DNA of 64,000 bases from Vagococcus hydrophili (GCF_011304195.1 NZ_CP049887.1:2914001-2978000); one strand, 5' to 3'; positions 19,332 through 29,252 are shown, counted from the stretch's first letter. Notes: generated by a model from the sequence alone, not told the origin. A program made the numbers and translations.

Positions 19332-19334
19332 AAA

Positions 19335-19372
19335 AGAAGTTTATACAGTCATCCACTGCATAAACTTCTCCT
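19335..19372 (-). terminator. Terminator of pucG
   Basis: Arms AGAAGTTTATACAGT (19335-19349) and ACTGCATAAACTTCT (19355-19369) lie directly after the pucG stop codon, followed on the minus strand by TTTTAATAG. Confidence 0.75.
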
Positions 19373-20581
19373 TTATTTTAGATAGATTTCTAAGGCTGCT
19401 TGCACGGCTTTTCCGGAATTGATGTTTGCTCCTTGATATAAGAGTGCTGCTTCAAGAGCGCCCAAAACATGTAAGACATTTTCTTTTCGGCTACTATAAC
19501 CCATATTCCCAATTCGCCAAACTTTACCTTTTAAAGGTCCAAATGAGGAAGCAATTTCCACACCAAATTCATTAAGGAGCATATCACGAACATTTTCACC
19601 GTCAATCCCTTTAGGAATCATAATCGGTGTTACCGTGGGCATTTTAGTTGTTAAATCACCGTAAAATGTTAATCCCATTGCCTCGATACCAGCTTTGATG
19701 GCTTGATCATTTAATAAATGACGTTCATAACTTTCTTGAATCCCTTCATTTAAAAGTAGACGCAAACCTTCATGTAGTGCGTAAATCATACTTGTGGCTT
19801 CTGTGTGATGATTAATCGGTTCATGACTCCAATAACGCTGTAACTGACTTAAATCAAGGTAGTTACTACTAATATGACGCTCATTTCTAATCTCTTTACT
19901 TAAACCTAATTCTAGTTGATACCTAGCTTCAATGACTTCTTTCACTCGGTCATTATAAGTGACTAATGACAATCCTGCTGGAACACTAACACATTTTTGA
20001 CTACCGGCAATGGCGATATCGATTTGCCATTCATCCACTTTTATTTCGACACCTCCGTAAGTTGCGACTGTATCGACCATAAAAAACAAATTATTCTCGC
20101 GACAAAACACACCGATTTTATCTAAGGGTTGCATTTGACCATTGGCCGTTTCTCCGTGAATCATGGCAACTATTTTTGGTTGATGAGTTTCGATTGCTTC
20201 AATAATATCTTCTTGTTGAAACACACTGTCCCATTCTTTTTCTATTAGTATGACTTCTGCTCTTGCTCTTTCTGCAATTTCAGCTAAAAGATAAGCAAAT
20301 CTTCCGTATGATGGGATTAACACTTTATCACCTGGTTCGATTAAAGCAATCAATGCCGCTTCTAAACCAGAACGACTTGTCCCATCAATGGCGAAAGCCT
20401 CTTCATTTTTTGTTTGAAAAGGGATTTTAATCATCTCTTTGACTTCTTGCATAATTTTTAAAAATTCTGGATCAAATTGTCCTAAAATGGGCGTTCCCAT
20501 CGCTCTTAACACAGACGGATACGCTTCAACCGGACCTGGTGTCATGATGGTTCTTGTTGAGGTAGTGAATGGTTGAATCAT
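19373..20581 (-). CDS. pucG: (S)-ureidoglycine--glyoxylate aminotransferase PucG
   Basis: The 402-residue class V aminotransferase starts at ATG 20581 (AAAGGAG nine bases upstream), three codons inside the longest frame. It has IMTPGPVEAYPSVLRAMGTP, the PLP lysine motif AIAGSQKCVSVPAG and IGNMGYSS, all typical of the PucG/alanine-glyoxylate group. Bacillus PucG moves the amino group of ureidoglycine to glyoxylate, giving oxalurate and glycine. It is divergent from pucR and lies next to the allantoin operon, which supports this role over plain alanine-glyoxylate transamination. Together with AllE/AllD it offers a second route from ureidoglycine to oxalurate. Confidence 0.88.
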   Translation of the reverse strand: MIQPFTTSTRTIMTPGPVEAYPSVLRAMGTPILGQFDPEFLKIMQEVKEMIKIPFQTKNEEAFAIDGTSRSGLEAALIALIEPGDKVLIPSYGRFAYLLAEIAERARAEVILIEKEWDSVFQQEDIIEAIETHQPKIVAMIHGETANGQMQPLDKIGVFCRENNLFFMVDTVATYGGVEIKVDEWQIDIAIAGSQKCVSVPAGLSLVTYNDRVKEVIEARYQLELGLSKEIRNERHISSNYLDLSQLQRYWSHEPINHHTEATSMIYALHEGLRLLLNEGIQESYERHLLNDQAIKAGIEAMGLTFYGDLTTKMPTVTPIMIPKGIDGENVRDMLLNEFGVEIASSFGPLKGKVWRIGNMGYSSRKENVLHVLGALEAALLYQGANINSGKAVQAALEIYLK

Positions 20582-20742
20582 TGCTATCAACTCCTTTTAG
20601 TTAATTATCTAAAAAAGAAAAAGCGAATTCATTAGTCAATTTGGCTAAAATTAGATATTTTTAGTGCAAAACAGCTAATGGTTCGAAAAGACAAGCACTT
20701 TATAATATAATAAGGTCAAAAATACTATGTTGAGGTGATTTT

Positions 20743-22374
20743 GTGACTATCTTAAAGGATATTCTTCCCGTCCCTAGATTTTCCGATTTTAAATTATTAA
20801 CCACCATTGAAACAACCGAAATTGAATTAAAGAATGTAGATATTAGTGAAACACCTGATATTGCTGATTTTACATCAAGTCACACCCTTGTTTTAACTAC
20901 AGCAATGGTTTATAAAGACAACCAAAACGGATTGAAGGAATTAATTGATTCTCTGGTTTCTATTAATTCTGCTGGGTTAGGTATAAAAGTTGGCCGTTTT
21001 ATTGATGAAATTGACCAAGAAATCATTGACTATGCTAATGAAAAATCATTAGCTATTATTGAGATTCCTGTCACTCACCGGTTAGGTAGTGTTCTACAAA
21101 AATTTTCTAGTTTCATTAATCAATCTAAAACAGAACAAATTAGTTATGCCTTAGACATTCAAAAACAATTTTCCAACCTTATTTTAAACGATGCCAGTTT
21201 ATCTAAAATTGTTTCTGAATTCAATCATAGTGTCAATTGCCCCATCATTCTATTAGACCCATTTAAGGAAGTCATTTCTTCTTCACGGGATATTACTGAG
21301 TTAAACTTACCACCTAAAGAAATTGTGAAACGATTAAAAAAACAAAAAGCCTTTGGTATTGAGCAACAAACTTCAAGTAAATTTGTGGATTTAGGTGAAA
21401 ATAATCAAGTCGAAGTAGCGGTTTACCCAATTAAAAGCAATAATTACTTCCCTTACTATTTAATTATCATTTCGCCTGAAAATATTCCCTATCCTGTTTC
21501 TGAATTTGCTATTGATCAAGCCTTACTTGTTCTAAGTTTTGTTTTATTGAAAAATGACAAAGTTTTAGAATCCAAAAAACAAATCAAAAGTGATTACTTT
21601 CTAAATTTAATCGAAAGACAACAGCATAATTTAATTGATGAAAAAAATTGGCTGAGCTATGATACAAATTTTGGCGTTCAACTCTCTCAGTTTTATCAGA
21701 TTGTCTACGTTACGATGGATACCACACTTTCAAATAGCTATAAGATAAAATTAAATGAAGAAAAGATGAAATTAGCCTACCAGTGGTTAGAAAAGAAAGT
21801 CACTCATTTCTTTAATGATGCGTTGATTTTCCCTGAAAAAAATAGTTCTCATTTAATCATTATGCTTCAAAATAAAATTTCTCAGCGACAAGTAACGGAT
21901 TCATTAATTCAACTAGCAGGTCAATTAAAAGAAGTTCTACCTATTGATTTACTATTTTCATGTGGACAGCTTTGTCAGTCTATTGATACGATCTCGACTT
22001 CTCTTGTTGAAGCAAAAATCATTTTTGAAGAAGGGAAGCATAAAAAAAATATCAATTCAGTTAGTTTTTACAAATCAAAAGGTATTCTAAACTTGTTTGA
22101 TAGTATGCAACCAGAAGAAATTCGTTACTTTTGTCAAAAGCTTCTTAAAGAACTAGCCTTTCCTAGCGAAAGTATGTACATTGAACTTAGGAAGACACTA
22201 AAAACATTTCTAAACAATCAGTGTGAGATTACTAAAACTGCCAATGAGTTGTTTATTCATCGAAACACTGTAAAATATCGAATCGATAATTGCGAAGAAA
22301 TATTAGGTCTTGATATTACCTCACCAGAAAATAGTTTGAATTTACGACTTGCTTTAGAACTATCCGAACAATAA
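20743..22374 (+). CDS. pucR: PucR family transcriptional regulator of purine/allantoin catabolism
   Basis: The 543-residue protein starts with GTG behind TTGAGGTGATTTT. It has an N-terminal PucR domain (about residues 5-125, ILPVPRFSDFKLLTT), a central GGDEF-like/CdaR region and a C-terminal HTH_30 helix-turn-helix (about 490-540, TANELFIHRNTVKYRIDNCEEILG). Bacillus PucR responds to allantoin-type metabolites and activates ureide genes. Here it is divergent from pucG, and the all genes follow within 1-15 kb, so they are its likely targets. The pucG-pucR gap (20582-20742) holds a weak PucR-like site near 20636-20648. Confidence 0.88.
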   Translation: MTILKDILPVPRFSDFKLLTTIETTEIELKNVDISETPDIADFTSSHTLVLTTAMVYKDNQNGLKELIDSLVSINSAGLGIKVGRFIDEIDQEIIDYANEKSLAIIEIPVTHRLGSVLQKFSSFINQSKTEQISYALDIQKQFSNLILNDASLSKIVSEFNHSVNCPIILLDPFKEVISSSRDITELNLPPKEIVKRLKKQKAFGIEQQTSSKFVDLGENNQVEVAVYPIKSNNYFPYYLIIISPENIPYPVSEFAIDQALLVLSFVLLKNDKVLESKKQIKSDYFLNLIERQQHNLIDEKNWLSYDTNFGVQLSQFYQIVYVTMDTTLSNSYKIKLNEEKMKLAYQWLEKKVTHFFNDALIFPEKNSSHLIIMLQNKISQRQVTDSLIQLAGQLKEVLPIDLLFSCGQLCQSIDTISTSLVEAKIIFEEGKHKKNINSVSFYKSKGILNLFDSMQPEEIRYFCQKLLKELAFPSESMYIELRKTLKTFLNNQCEITKTANELFIHRNTVKYRIDNCEEILGLDITSPENSLNLRLALELSEQ

Positions 22375-22394
22375 CTAACAAAAGGAAGAACACC

Positions 22395-23243
22395 ATGACT
22401 TCAACATTTATATACCATAGTTATAAAAATTTACCCTTAAAAGCTACCCTCCATACACCAACAAATGAATCAAAGAAAGGACTAATCCTCTATTTTCACG
22501 GCGGTGGGCTGATTTTTGGGAATCGAAACGATTTGCCAATGCCTTATATTAAAGAACTAACTCAAGCAGGTTACTCACTTTTAGCCTTAGATTATCCACT
22601 TGTCCCAGAAGTTAAGCTTGATGTGATAATGACTTGTTTAGAAACAGGAATCCAAAATTTAGCCCAGATGCCTGAATTAAAGCATGAAAGAGTCGATCAT
22701 TTAATTTACTTTGGTCGTTCTGCCGGTGCTTACTTGGCTTTACAATTAGCCAACTCGCCTTGTCTTAAGGCACCTAAACAAATCATTTCTTTTTATGGCT
22801 ACTATTCTTTAGAAGAACCTCTTCTAACAATGCCTAGTGAACATTATAAAGAATATAAAATCGTTCCTTTTATGACGGCTCATTCATTGATTCAAAAAAC
22901 GCCCATCGCAGAATTTCCTATTGAAGAGCGCTTTCCTATCTACTTGTCTTACCGTCAAACTGGAACGTGGATCAAAGAATTATTAGGCCGAAAAAACAGT
23001 GCTTCTGATTTTAGTTTAACGAAAGAAAATTTAGCTCAGTTACCACCTACTTTTATCGCAGCTAGTTACACAGATCAAGATGTCCCTTTTCAGATTAGCC
23101 AAGAGATGAGTCAACTTATCCCTCAAACTCAAACTTTCTTTGTGGAGAATATGCCCCATGACTTTGATAGTAATCTTGCCTTTAATGAAGGGATAAATGC
23201 CTATCAATCAGTTATTTCTTGGTTAGATAATTTAAATACCTAA
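22395..23243 (+). CDS. Alpha/beta hydrolase, probable esterase
   Basis: The 282-residue protein has the oxyanion motif YFHGGGLIFGNRND, the nucleophile elbow GRSAGAYLA and a late acid/His region with DQDVPF and MPHDFDSN, as in HSL-type esterases. It starts 20 bases after pucR behind AAAGGAAG and is probably co-transcribed with it. The substrate is unknown. Its place beside the ureide regulator hints at an acyl- or carbamoyl-bearing intermediate, but that is speculation. Confidence 0.75.
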   Translation: MTSTFIYHSYKNLPLKATLHTPTNESKKGLILYFHGGGLIFGNRNDLPMPYIKELTQAGYSLLALDYPLVPEVKLDVIMTCLETGIQNLAQMPELKHERVDHLIYFGRSAGAYLALQLANSPCLKAPKQIISFYGYYSLEEPLLTMPSEHYKEYKIVPFMTAHSLIQKTPIAEFPIEERFPIYLSYRQTGTWIKELLGRKNSASDFSLTKENLAQLPPTFIAASYTDQDVPFQISQEMSQLIPQTQTFFVENMPHDFDSNLAFNEGINAYQSVISWLDNLNT

Positions 23244-23281
23244 AAAACCAGTCGAACCTCGTTGTTCGACTGGTTTTACTA
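23244..23281. terminator. Bidirectional terminator
   Basis: Arms AACCAGTCGAAC and GTTCGACTGGTT (about 23246-23275) lie between convergent genes, the hydrolase and carbamate kinase. Confidence 0.85.
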
Positions 23282-23290
23282 TCTTAATAT

Positions 23291-24217
23291 TTATCCTACA
23301 ATTCTCGTTCCAGCAGTTCCTTCTAAAGCCTCTACTGCATCTGATAAGGCACAAATAATTGCTGTCTTACCTAACTTAGCAAACTCAATACAAGCTGCCA
23401 TCTTGGGTCCCATACTACCATCTGAAAAATGACCTTCATTGTAATATTGTTCCGCTTTTTCAATACTAATGCTTTCTAATTTTTCTTGATTTTCTTGACC
23501 GTAATTAATATAAACATTAGGTACATCCGTTAAAATCATTAATACATCTGAAGCCACATCTTTTGATAATCTTAAAGCTGAAGAATCTTTATCGATGACA
23601 GCAGCCACGCCTTCTAGTTTACCTTCTGCATTCTTAGCAACTGGAATACCACCACCACCAGTTGAGACTACAACGATTTCATTTTCTAACATTGTCTTGA
23701 TAACATCTACTTCAACAATTTGTTTAGGCTCAGGGGAAGCAACTAAACGTCGGTAACCTCGACCTGCATCTTCACCCATTACCCAACCTTTTTCCTCAGC
23801 TAATTTTTGGCTTTCTTCTTCTGTATAAAAAGAGCCGATTGGTTTTGTTGGATGATTAAAGGCTTCGTCTTTTAAATCCACCTCTGTCATGGTTAAAACA
23901 GTTGCCACGTTTTTTTCTGGCAAACGGTTTTTTAATGATTCTTGTAACATGTACCCGATAAACCCTTGTGATTCTGAGCTACAAATTGGTAACGGTTGAA
24001 CAGGAACTTCTTCTTTTGCTAATTCATTTTGACGTAAAATCTGCCCCACTTGTGGTCCGTTTCCGTGAACAATCACTAATTCATGACCTGCTTTAATTAT
24101 TTTTGAAATGCTATCTGCACTTGTTTCAATATTAGCTTTTTGATTTTCATAAGTTCCTGCTTGTCCTGGTTGTAAAATAGCATTGCCACCTAAAGCTAAA
24201 ACGACACGTTTTTTCAT
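23291..24217 (-). CDS. allK: Carbamate kinase of the allantoin pathway
   Basis: The 308-residue amino acid kinase begins VVLALGGNAILQPGQ. It has VHGNGPQVGQILRQ, VVSTGGGGIPV, AVIDKDSSALRLS and GSMGPKMAACIEFA, the carbamate kinase signatures. It makes ATP from carbamoyl phosphate and ADP, releasing NH3 and CO2. As the last gene of the allantoin operon it should use the carbamoyl phosphate from oxalurate cleavage; an arginine deiminase type role is less likely because no arc gene is near. A hairpin in the 102-base gap upstream may lower or stabilise its part of the transcript. Confidence 0.92.
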   Translation of the reverse strand: MKKRVVLALGGNAILQPGQAGTYENQKANIETSADSISKIIKAGHELVIVHGNGPQVGQILRQNELAKEEVPVQPLPICSSESQGFIGYMLQESLKNRLPEKNVATVLTMTEVDLKDEAFNHPTKPIGSFYTEEESQKLAEEKGWVMGEDAGRGYRRLVASPEPKQIVEVDVIKTMLENEIVVVSTGGGGIPVAKNAEGKLEGVAAVIDKDSSALRLSKDVASDVLMILTDVPNVYINYGQENQEKLESISIEKAEQYYNEGHFSDGSMGPKMAACIEFAKLGKTAIICALSDAVEALEGTAGTRIVG

Positions 24218-24263
24218 TAATATCTTCCTCTTTTCCTAAATTTTTCATTTTTTTCGTAATTTA

Positions 24264-24293
24264 AAGAGCGTGGCTGATTTTTGCCACACTCTT
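24264..24293 (-). terminator. Hairpin between allG and allK
   Basis: AAGAGTGTGGC pairs with GCCACGCTCTT (one G-U pair) around an eight-base loop. On the minus strand it is followed by TAAATTACG rather than a clean T run, so it may be a leaky terminator or an mRNA processing or stability element. Confidence 0.5.
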
Positions 24294-24319
24294 CATATGT
24301 TTTTAAGATAAGCAATTAA

Positions 24320-25576
24320 TTACATACCTAATTTTTTAGCATAAGCTTGAATCGCTTTTTCAAAACATGACACAGGTGGATTAACAGTTCCTGCACCAAT
24401 TTGTCCGATTCCCGCTTTTTTATGAGCAATCCCTGTATTGATAACTGGTGTAATGCCTTTTTCAACCACAAGTCTTGCGTCAATACCTAAACAAATCCCT
24501 CTAAAGTCCCAAGTAGGTACAGGGAAGTTTGGATTTTGACTCATACAAATTTCAGACATTTCGTTTGATGTATTAAGAGCGTCATAGAAACCACCTGAAC
24601 CAACAAAACGTGTTACAGCAGGTGCAGCAATCATCGCCATACCACCAACACCAAATGTTTCTGTAATCGCAGAGTCCCCAATATCTTTATTAGCGTCTTC
24701 CCCACTGTAACCGGCAAAATAAAGACCTTGAGGAGTGTTAACTGGTCCTGTGAACCACTCATCGCCCATGCCACTAATACGGATACCAAAGTCTTTTCCG
24801 TTACGACACATTGCTGTAACGATCGTTCCTTCAGTCACCGTTCTAGCGCCATCCATAACGGCTTTACTAGCTGCCATCATGACATTCAAGAAAAATTGAT
24901 CTGTGTCTGCTAAGAATTGAGAGACTTCTTGTTTTTCTTTTTCAGTAATATCTAAAGTGGTGATAATCGGTCCTAATTCTTTGTAGAAAGCAAGAGACGC
25001 TGCAATATTACGTTGGTGAAACTCATCTCCCATCGCAATCGCTTTAGCTACTAACACATTGATATTCACGCCGTCTTCCATGGTTAAAAGAGCTTTGCTT
25101 AAAACTGGTCCTAATGTGTCTCTCATCCATCGTAAGCGAGTGACAACTTCTTCAGAGTAAGCCCCAAAACGTAGAACTGCTCCAATTCCTTCATTCATTG
25201 TACAGTAAGCTGTATTTCCTTCTGATTTGTTTTCTACCACAAAAACTGGCATGTTAGCAGAAGTAATTCCGCCCATTGGTCCCACTGCATTGTGGTGGTG
25301 ACAAGGAGAAAATTCGACTTCACCTGAGGCTAACATCTTGCGAGCATCCTCTTCATTATCAGCCCATTCTTCAAAAAGAACAGCTCCCACACAAGAACCT
25401 TGCATTGGATCAGTCATGTCTTCCCATTTAATTGGAGGACCTGCATGAAGTAACATTTTTTTATTTAAATCTGGAATCACTGATTTAGCAGGGACAACAT
25501 CTAATAAGAAAGGTGCTGATTGAACCACTTTATCAATGACTGCTTGATTGGCTTCTTCTATTGTTTTAAAATTCAT
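24320..25576 (-). CDS. allG: Oxamic transcarbamylase component AllG (DUF1116, YlbE family)
   Basis: The 418-residue protein matches DUF1116 in length and in blocks such as PLLHAGPPIKWEDMTDPMQG (read here as KMLLHAGPPIKWEDMTDPMQ), CHHHNAVGPMGGI and NTGIAHKKAGIGQIGAGTVN. In E. coli this family (formerly YlbE) acts with AllF and AllH to cleave oxalurate into oxamate and carbamoyl phosphate. It starts 12 bases after allF behind AGGAGGAAACG. No AllH (DUF2877) gene is present in the window. Confidence 0.85.
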   Translation of the reverse strand: MNFKTIEEANQAVIDKVVQSAPFLLDVVPAKSVIPDLNKKMLLHAGPPIKWEDMTDPMQGSCVGAVLFEEWADNEEDARKMLASGEVEFSPCHHHNAVGPMGGITSANMPVFVVENKSEGNTAYCTMNEGIGAVLRFGAYSEEVVTRLRWMRDTLGPVLSKALLTMEDGVNINVLVAKAIAMGDEFHQRNIAASLAFYKELGPIITTLDITEKEKQEVSQFLADTDQFFLNVMMAASKAVMDGARTVTEGTIVTAMCRNGKDFGIRISGMGDEWFTGPVNTPQGLYFAGYSGEDANKDIGDSAITETFGVGGMAMIAAPAVTRFVGSGGFYDALNTSNEMSEICMSQNPNFPVPTWDFRGICLGIDARLVVEKGITPVINTGIAHKKAGIGQIGAGTVNPPVSCFEKAIQAYAKKLGM

Positions 25577-25588
25577 TTACGTTTCCTC

Positions 25589-27322
25589 CTATTTAGCGTT
25601 AAATTCAAATTGATTTAAGAAATACAAGACTTTTTGTAATTCTACGTTACCACCAGCAGATGGTCGCCATTCAAAATGAACCACTTCCCCTTTATTATCG
25701 ACAATTGATTCTGTAAAACTTTGTAAGCCAATGTTGATAATTTTTGGTGTTTCTGAAATTAACTTAGCTAAACTTTCAGAGACTTCTGGTAATTCTTTTA
25801 ATGTACTCGCTTCTTTTGCTTTCACTTCTTTTGGTTCAAAGATTAATTCACTACCTACGACACGAAGAGCAGTTTGTAAGGCTTGAACGTTATTCTCACA
25901 AACAATGACACCAATCTCTTCTAAAATAGCAATTTGATTGTCCATGTTTTGACGGTCTTCATCTGTTCCAACAACAACGGACACAAAAGTAACATCACTC
26001 GCTGCTTTTGCTTCAACAATCGCTGGTTTCAAGGCACTTGCCATATCTTCATGAGCACCATAACCAAGAACCACATCAAATACTACAACGGCAGTTTCAG
26101 GTTGGTTTACAACGGATTTGATTTTCTCAATACGGATTTCAGGATCAATCATTGGATGTGGTTTCCCTTTGGTATACATATCATCCCCTAAATCAATCAC
26201 TTCATGAAGGTCTGATTTTAACGTGTAACCTTCTGATGTGTTCTCTTTTGATAACTTAAGGGCATCACTTAATAAAAAGGCCGCTTCATAAGCTAACGTA
26301 CCACCTGAATAATAACCTTTGATTCCTTCAGACTCACTCAATGAAACTTCTTTAGCAGGAAGAGGAGCGTAAACAACTTCTTCTTTGTTCATTAATTTTG
26401 TTCCAAGTTGAGCGGCTTCTTCTAAGGTATACGCATGGTATAACCCTTCTTCATGAGCCACAGGTTTTGAACCTAGGAATAATGTAACAACTGGTTTCTC
26501 AACTTTTCTTAACACATCTAAAACACGTGCTTCGATTTCTTTTGCTGGTGGTTTTGAAATAACCACAATGACTTCTGTATCTGGATCGTTGTTAAGAGCC
26601 ACAATACTATCAATCATTGAAACAGCTCCAACAGCCGTTGATAAATCTCGTCCACCTGTTCCAATAGCATTCGTCACACCTTGTCCATAACGGTGAATTA
26701 AAGTTGTTACTTCTTGAATACCAGTTCCAGAAGCACCGATAATGCCGATTTTTCCTTTACGATTGTTGTTAGTAAACGCAAGTGGCAAGCTATGAATCAC
26801 GCCTGTTCCACAATCTGGTCCCATTACTATTAAGCCTTTTTCATGAGCTTTCGCTTTTAACCTGGCTTCTTCTTTAATCGGCACATTGTCACTAAAAACA
26901 AAAGCGTGTAAACCATTATCAATTGCTTTTTCAATTTCTAAAGCAGCATATTCACCTGGAATTGAGATTAAAGCAACATTGGCGTCTGGTGCTTTTTTCA
27001 AAGCTTTTTCCCATGAATTGATTTTCTCTTCAACAGCACCACCGCCGTCATTTGTACTACTCAACTCTGTTTCAATCATGTTTAAGACGTTTTCTTTGTC
27101 GTCTTCTGATGCTACTTCAAGCATCACAATCATGTCGTTACTTGTTGCTTCATCTAATTCTGGTGTGTCAAAGCCACTTGCTCTAAAGATATCAATATTT
27201 GAAGGTGTTCCCATCATGATTGACACTCTTTCAACTTCTGCTAATTGATTTAATTTACTTGTTAAAAGCATCAAAACAACAGAGTCTTGATAACTATTTT
27301 TCATTATTATTGTTTGAAGCAT
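25589..27322 (-). CDS. allF: Oxamic transcarbamylase component AllF (FdrA family)
   Basis: The 577-residue protein resembles FdrA/AllF and the succinyl-CoA synthetase alpha chain. An N-terminal ACT-like region (residues 1-80) is followed by a CoA-ligase type Rossmann part with VMGPDCGTGVIHSLPLAF, IGIIGASGTGIQEVTTLI and GTGGRDLSTAVGAVSM, then a C-terminal ligase-like domain with VVFDVVLGYGAHEDMAS. With AllG it should release carbamoyl phosphate from oxalurate. The start codon has AGGGGAG ten bases upstream. It is the fourth gene of the operon, between allD and allG. Confidence 0.87.
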   Translation of the reverse strand: MLQTIIMKNSYQDSVVLMLLTSKLNQLAEVERVSIMMGTPSNIDIFRASGFDTPELDEATSNDMIVMLEVASEDDKENVLNMIETELSSTNDGGGAVEEKINSWEKALKKAPDANVALISIPGEYAALEIEKAIDNGLHAFVFSDNVPIKEEARLKAKAHEKGLIVMGPDCGTGVIHSLPLAFTNNNRKGKIGIIGASGTGIQEVTTLIHRYGQGVTNAIGTGGRDLSTAVGAVSMIDSIVALNNDPDTEVIVVISKPPAKEIEARVLDVLRKVEKPVVTLFLGSKPVAHEEGLYHAYTLEEAAQLGTKLMNKEEVVYAPLPAKEVSLSESEGIKGYYSGGTLAYEAAFLLSDALKLSKENTSEGYTLKSDLHEVIDLGDDMYTKGKPHPMIDPEIRIEKIKSVVNQPETAVVVFDVVLGYGAHEDMASALKPAIVEAKAASDVTFVSVVVGTDEDRQNMDNQIAILEEIGVIVCENNVQALQTALRVVGSELIFEPKEVKAKEASTLKELPEVSESLAKLISETPKIINIGLQSFTESIVDNKGEVVHFEWRPSAGGNVELQKVLYFLNQFEFNAK

Positions 27323-27350
27323 ATTGTTCTCCCCTTTTTTCTTTCAAAAA

Positions 27351-28424
27351 TTATTTCTCAGTTTCTGCAAAAGCATCAGAATGATCGTAACGGTCAAAAT
27401 GAACCGCATCACTGACTAAGTAATCATAAATACTTTTGGCAACAGGAACACCACTGGTTTCGTGTTCTTGCTGGCGAATTTCTGAAAGCTCCCCTGGATA
27501 GTAAACTTGATCAAATCCTGGTGCGGCTTTATTATCATGTAATTCTTGAATCATTTGAGATAAATTTTGTTTGAATTGATCTAATTCTGTGAAATAACTT
27601 GGATTAATCAAGATAAATAATTGCCCCAAATCACGACCCTTAGATAAATCCGAATACATTGATGAGACGTGTTGTCCAAATGGCAATCCTAATAATGATC
27701 CTGATAAAATATCAACCATCATCATAAGTCCATATCCTTTAGGACCAGAAATTGGTAATAAGCCATTTACCTTATTGGCATCTGTTGTGGCTTCTCCGTT
27801 TTCATCGACCGCCCAAGTATTAGGAATTGGCATGTTTTTACTGCGAGCATCTAAAATTTTTCCCCATGCTTGAACCGTTGTTGCCATATCAAAAATAATT
27901 GGTCGCGCATCGTTGGTCGGTGCACTAAAAGCAATCGGATTAGTCCCAAAATAAGGCTTAGTTCCACCAAAAGGCACTGCCATTGGATCCGACTGACAAA
28001 CAGCTAATGCCACAAGATCATTTTGAGCGGCTAAATCAACGTAGTAAGATAACATCCCGCTATGTCCCATTTTAGAAACACCAACGATCGCAACTCCAGT
28101 TTCTTTTGCCATCTCAATGCCGTAACCTAAAGCTTCTTTAGCAGCAACGTGACCGATGGCATTATCAGCATGAAATACTCCCGTACTTGGTCCCGTTTTC
28201 TCAAATCTGAATGCTGGATCAATGGTTGTTCCACCTTTTGCGATTCGCTCAGCATAGTACTCCACACGAACTGTTCCGTGAGAATGCACCCCTCTTAAAT
28301 CAGCATAAGTTAAATGATTCGCCACTTCTTTAGCGTGTGATTCTTTTAAGCCTGCTTTTTCAAGTTTCGTTTGCATTAAACTTTGTAGTTCTTCTTTATT
28401 TAAATAAACTAATTCTTCACTCAT
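27351..28424 (-). CDS. allD: Ureidoglycolate dehydrogenase AllD
   Basis: The 357-residue LDH2/malate dehydrogenase family enzyme has ADLRGVHSHGTVRVEYYAER with the catalytic His, VSKMGHSGMLSYYVDLAA, the block FGTNPIAFSAP and GPKGYGLMMMVDILSG. Members oxidise 2-hydroxy acids with NAD(P)+ and have a novel fold unlike classical LDH. Its place between allE and allF points to oxidation of ureidoglycolate to oxalurate. The end is a little unusual, carrying an extra VSDAVHFDRYDHSDAFAE tail. Confidence 0.88.
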   Translation of the reverse strand: MSEELVYLNKEELQSLMQTKLEKAGLKESHAKEVANHLTYADLRGVHSHGTVRVEYYAERIAKGGTTIDPAFRFEKTGPSTGVFHADNAIGHVAAKEALGYGIEMAKETGVAIVGVSKMGHSGMLSYYVDLAAQNDLVALAVCQSDPMAVPFGGTKPYFGTNPIAFSAPTNDARPIIFDMATTVQAWGKILDARSKNMPIPNTWAVDENGEATTDANKVNGLLPISGPKGYGLMMMVDILSGSLLGLPFGQHVSSMYSDLSKGRDLGQLFILINPSYFTELDQFKQNLSQMIQELHDNKAAPGFDQVYYPGELSEIRQQEHETSGVPVAKSIYDYLVSDAVHFDRYDHSDAFAETEK

Positions 28425-28444
28425 TGACTGACTCCTTCTATTCT

Positions 28445-29230
28445 TTATAGTTCCACATCACGATTACAATCTTTAGAATAAAGGTAAGTTAAGGCTCCCT
28501 TACGTCCAACTGAATAACCAGCTTGTAGATTGTAAGCTCCCATAAAGACATAATCCCCCTCACGAACTGGAAGCCAGTGATTATCTAGGTTATAAAGACC
28601 TTCACCTTCTAGCATTAAAGCACCATGTTCTTGATAGTGCGTTTCAATATAGCCATGAGAAGCGCCAGTTTCAAACTTTAAAATATGGAAGTTCATATCA
28701 AAGTTTAAGTCAGTTGGTAATAAATCCTTCAAACCAACATCTGTCATGCCTTCATAGTCCTGGTAATCCATTTCATTTGTATTCCCTGTTACTGGATAAG
28801 GGGCATAACCTTCTGCTTCTTGGTAACGTTTTTTATAAAGGAACGTTTCTGTTTTCTCATTTGATTTATTTTCAAATTTTAAGCTTTCTGTTGGTGGGCA
28901 ATACGCATAACCACCTGTTGTTAATTCATAGGTTTCTGCACCGATTGTGACAGTTAATTCACCTTCTAAACAATAGATAAACGTTTCAATTCCGTTGCCG
29001 CCAAAACCTTTTTTATTGCCACCACCTGGTAAGACACGGCATAAATAATCAACAAAAGCCGCTCCTAACTTTGGTGTCGCTAAAATAGTCATTTCACAGT
29101 TTTCGAAATTTGGTAACACATTTTTAACCAATCCTTGTGGTGGAATCAAGGCAAAATTGCCTCTTTCCACGATTGATCTTGATGCTAATAAATCATTTGG
29201 ATAACCTAATTCATTTGTACGATAACCCAT
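28445..29230 (-). CDS. allE: (S)-ureidoglycine aminohydrolase AllE
   Basis: The 261-residue bicupin has its first cupin motif around GNGIETFIYCLEGELTV and its second around FETGASHGYIETHYQEHGALMLEGEGLY, which carries the His/Glu metal ligands. The Mn2+-dependent family releases ammonia from ureidoglycine to give ureidoglycolate. It lies 20 bases after allD's neighbour allC in the same operon and supplies AllD. Ribosome binding site and length fit the family. Confidence 0.92.
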   Translation of the reverse strand: MGYRTNELGYPNDLLASRSIVERGNFALIPPQGLVKNVLPNFENCEMTILATPKLGAAFVDYLCRVLPGGGNKKGFGGNGIETFIYCLEGELTVTIGAETYELTTGGYAYCPPTESLKFENKSNEKTETFLYKKRYQEAEGYAPYPVTGNTNEMDYQDYEGMTDVGLKDLLPTDLNFDMNFHILKFETGASHGYIETHYQEHGALMLEGEGLYNLDNHWLPVREGDYVFMGAYNLQAGYSVGRKGALTYLYSKDCNRDVEL

Positions 29231-29252
29231 TACTAATACCTCTTTCTATTTT

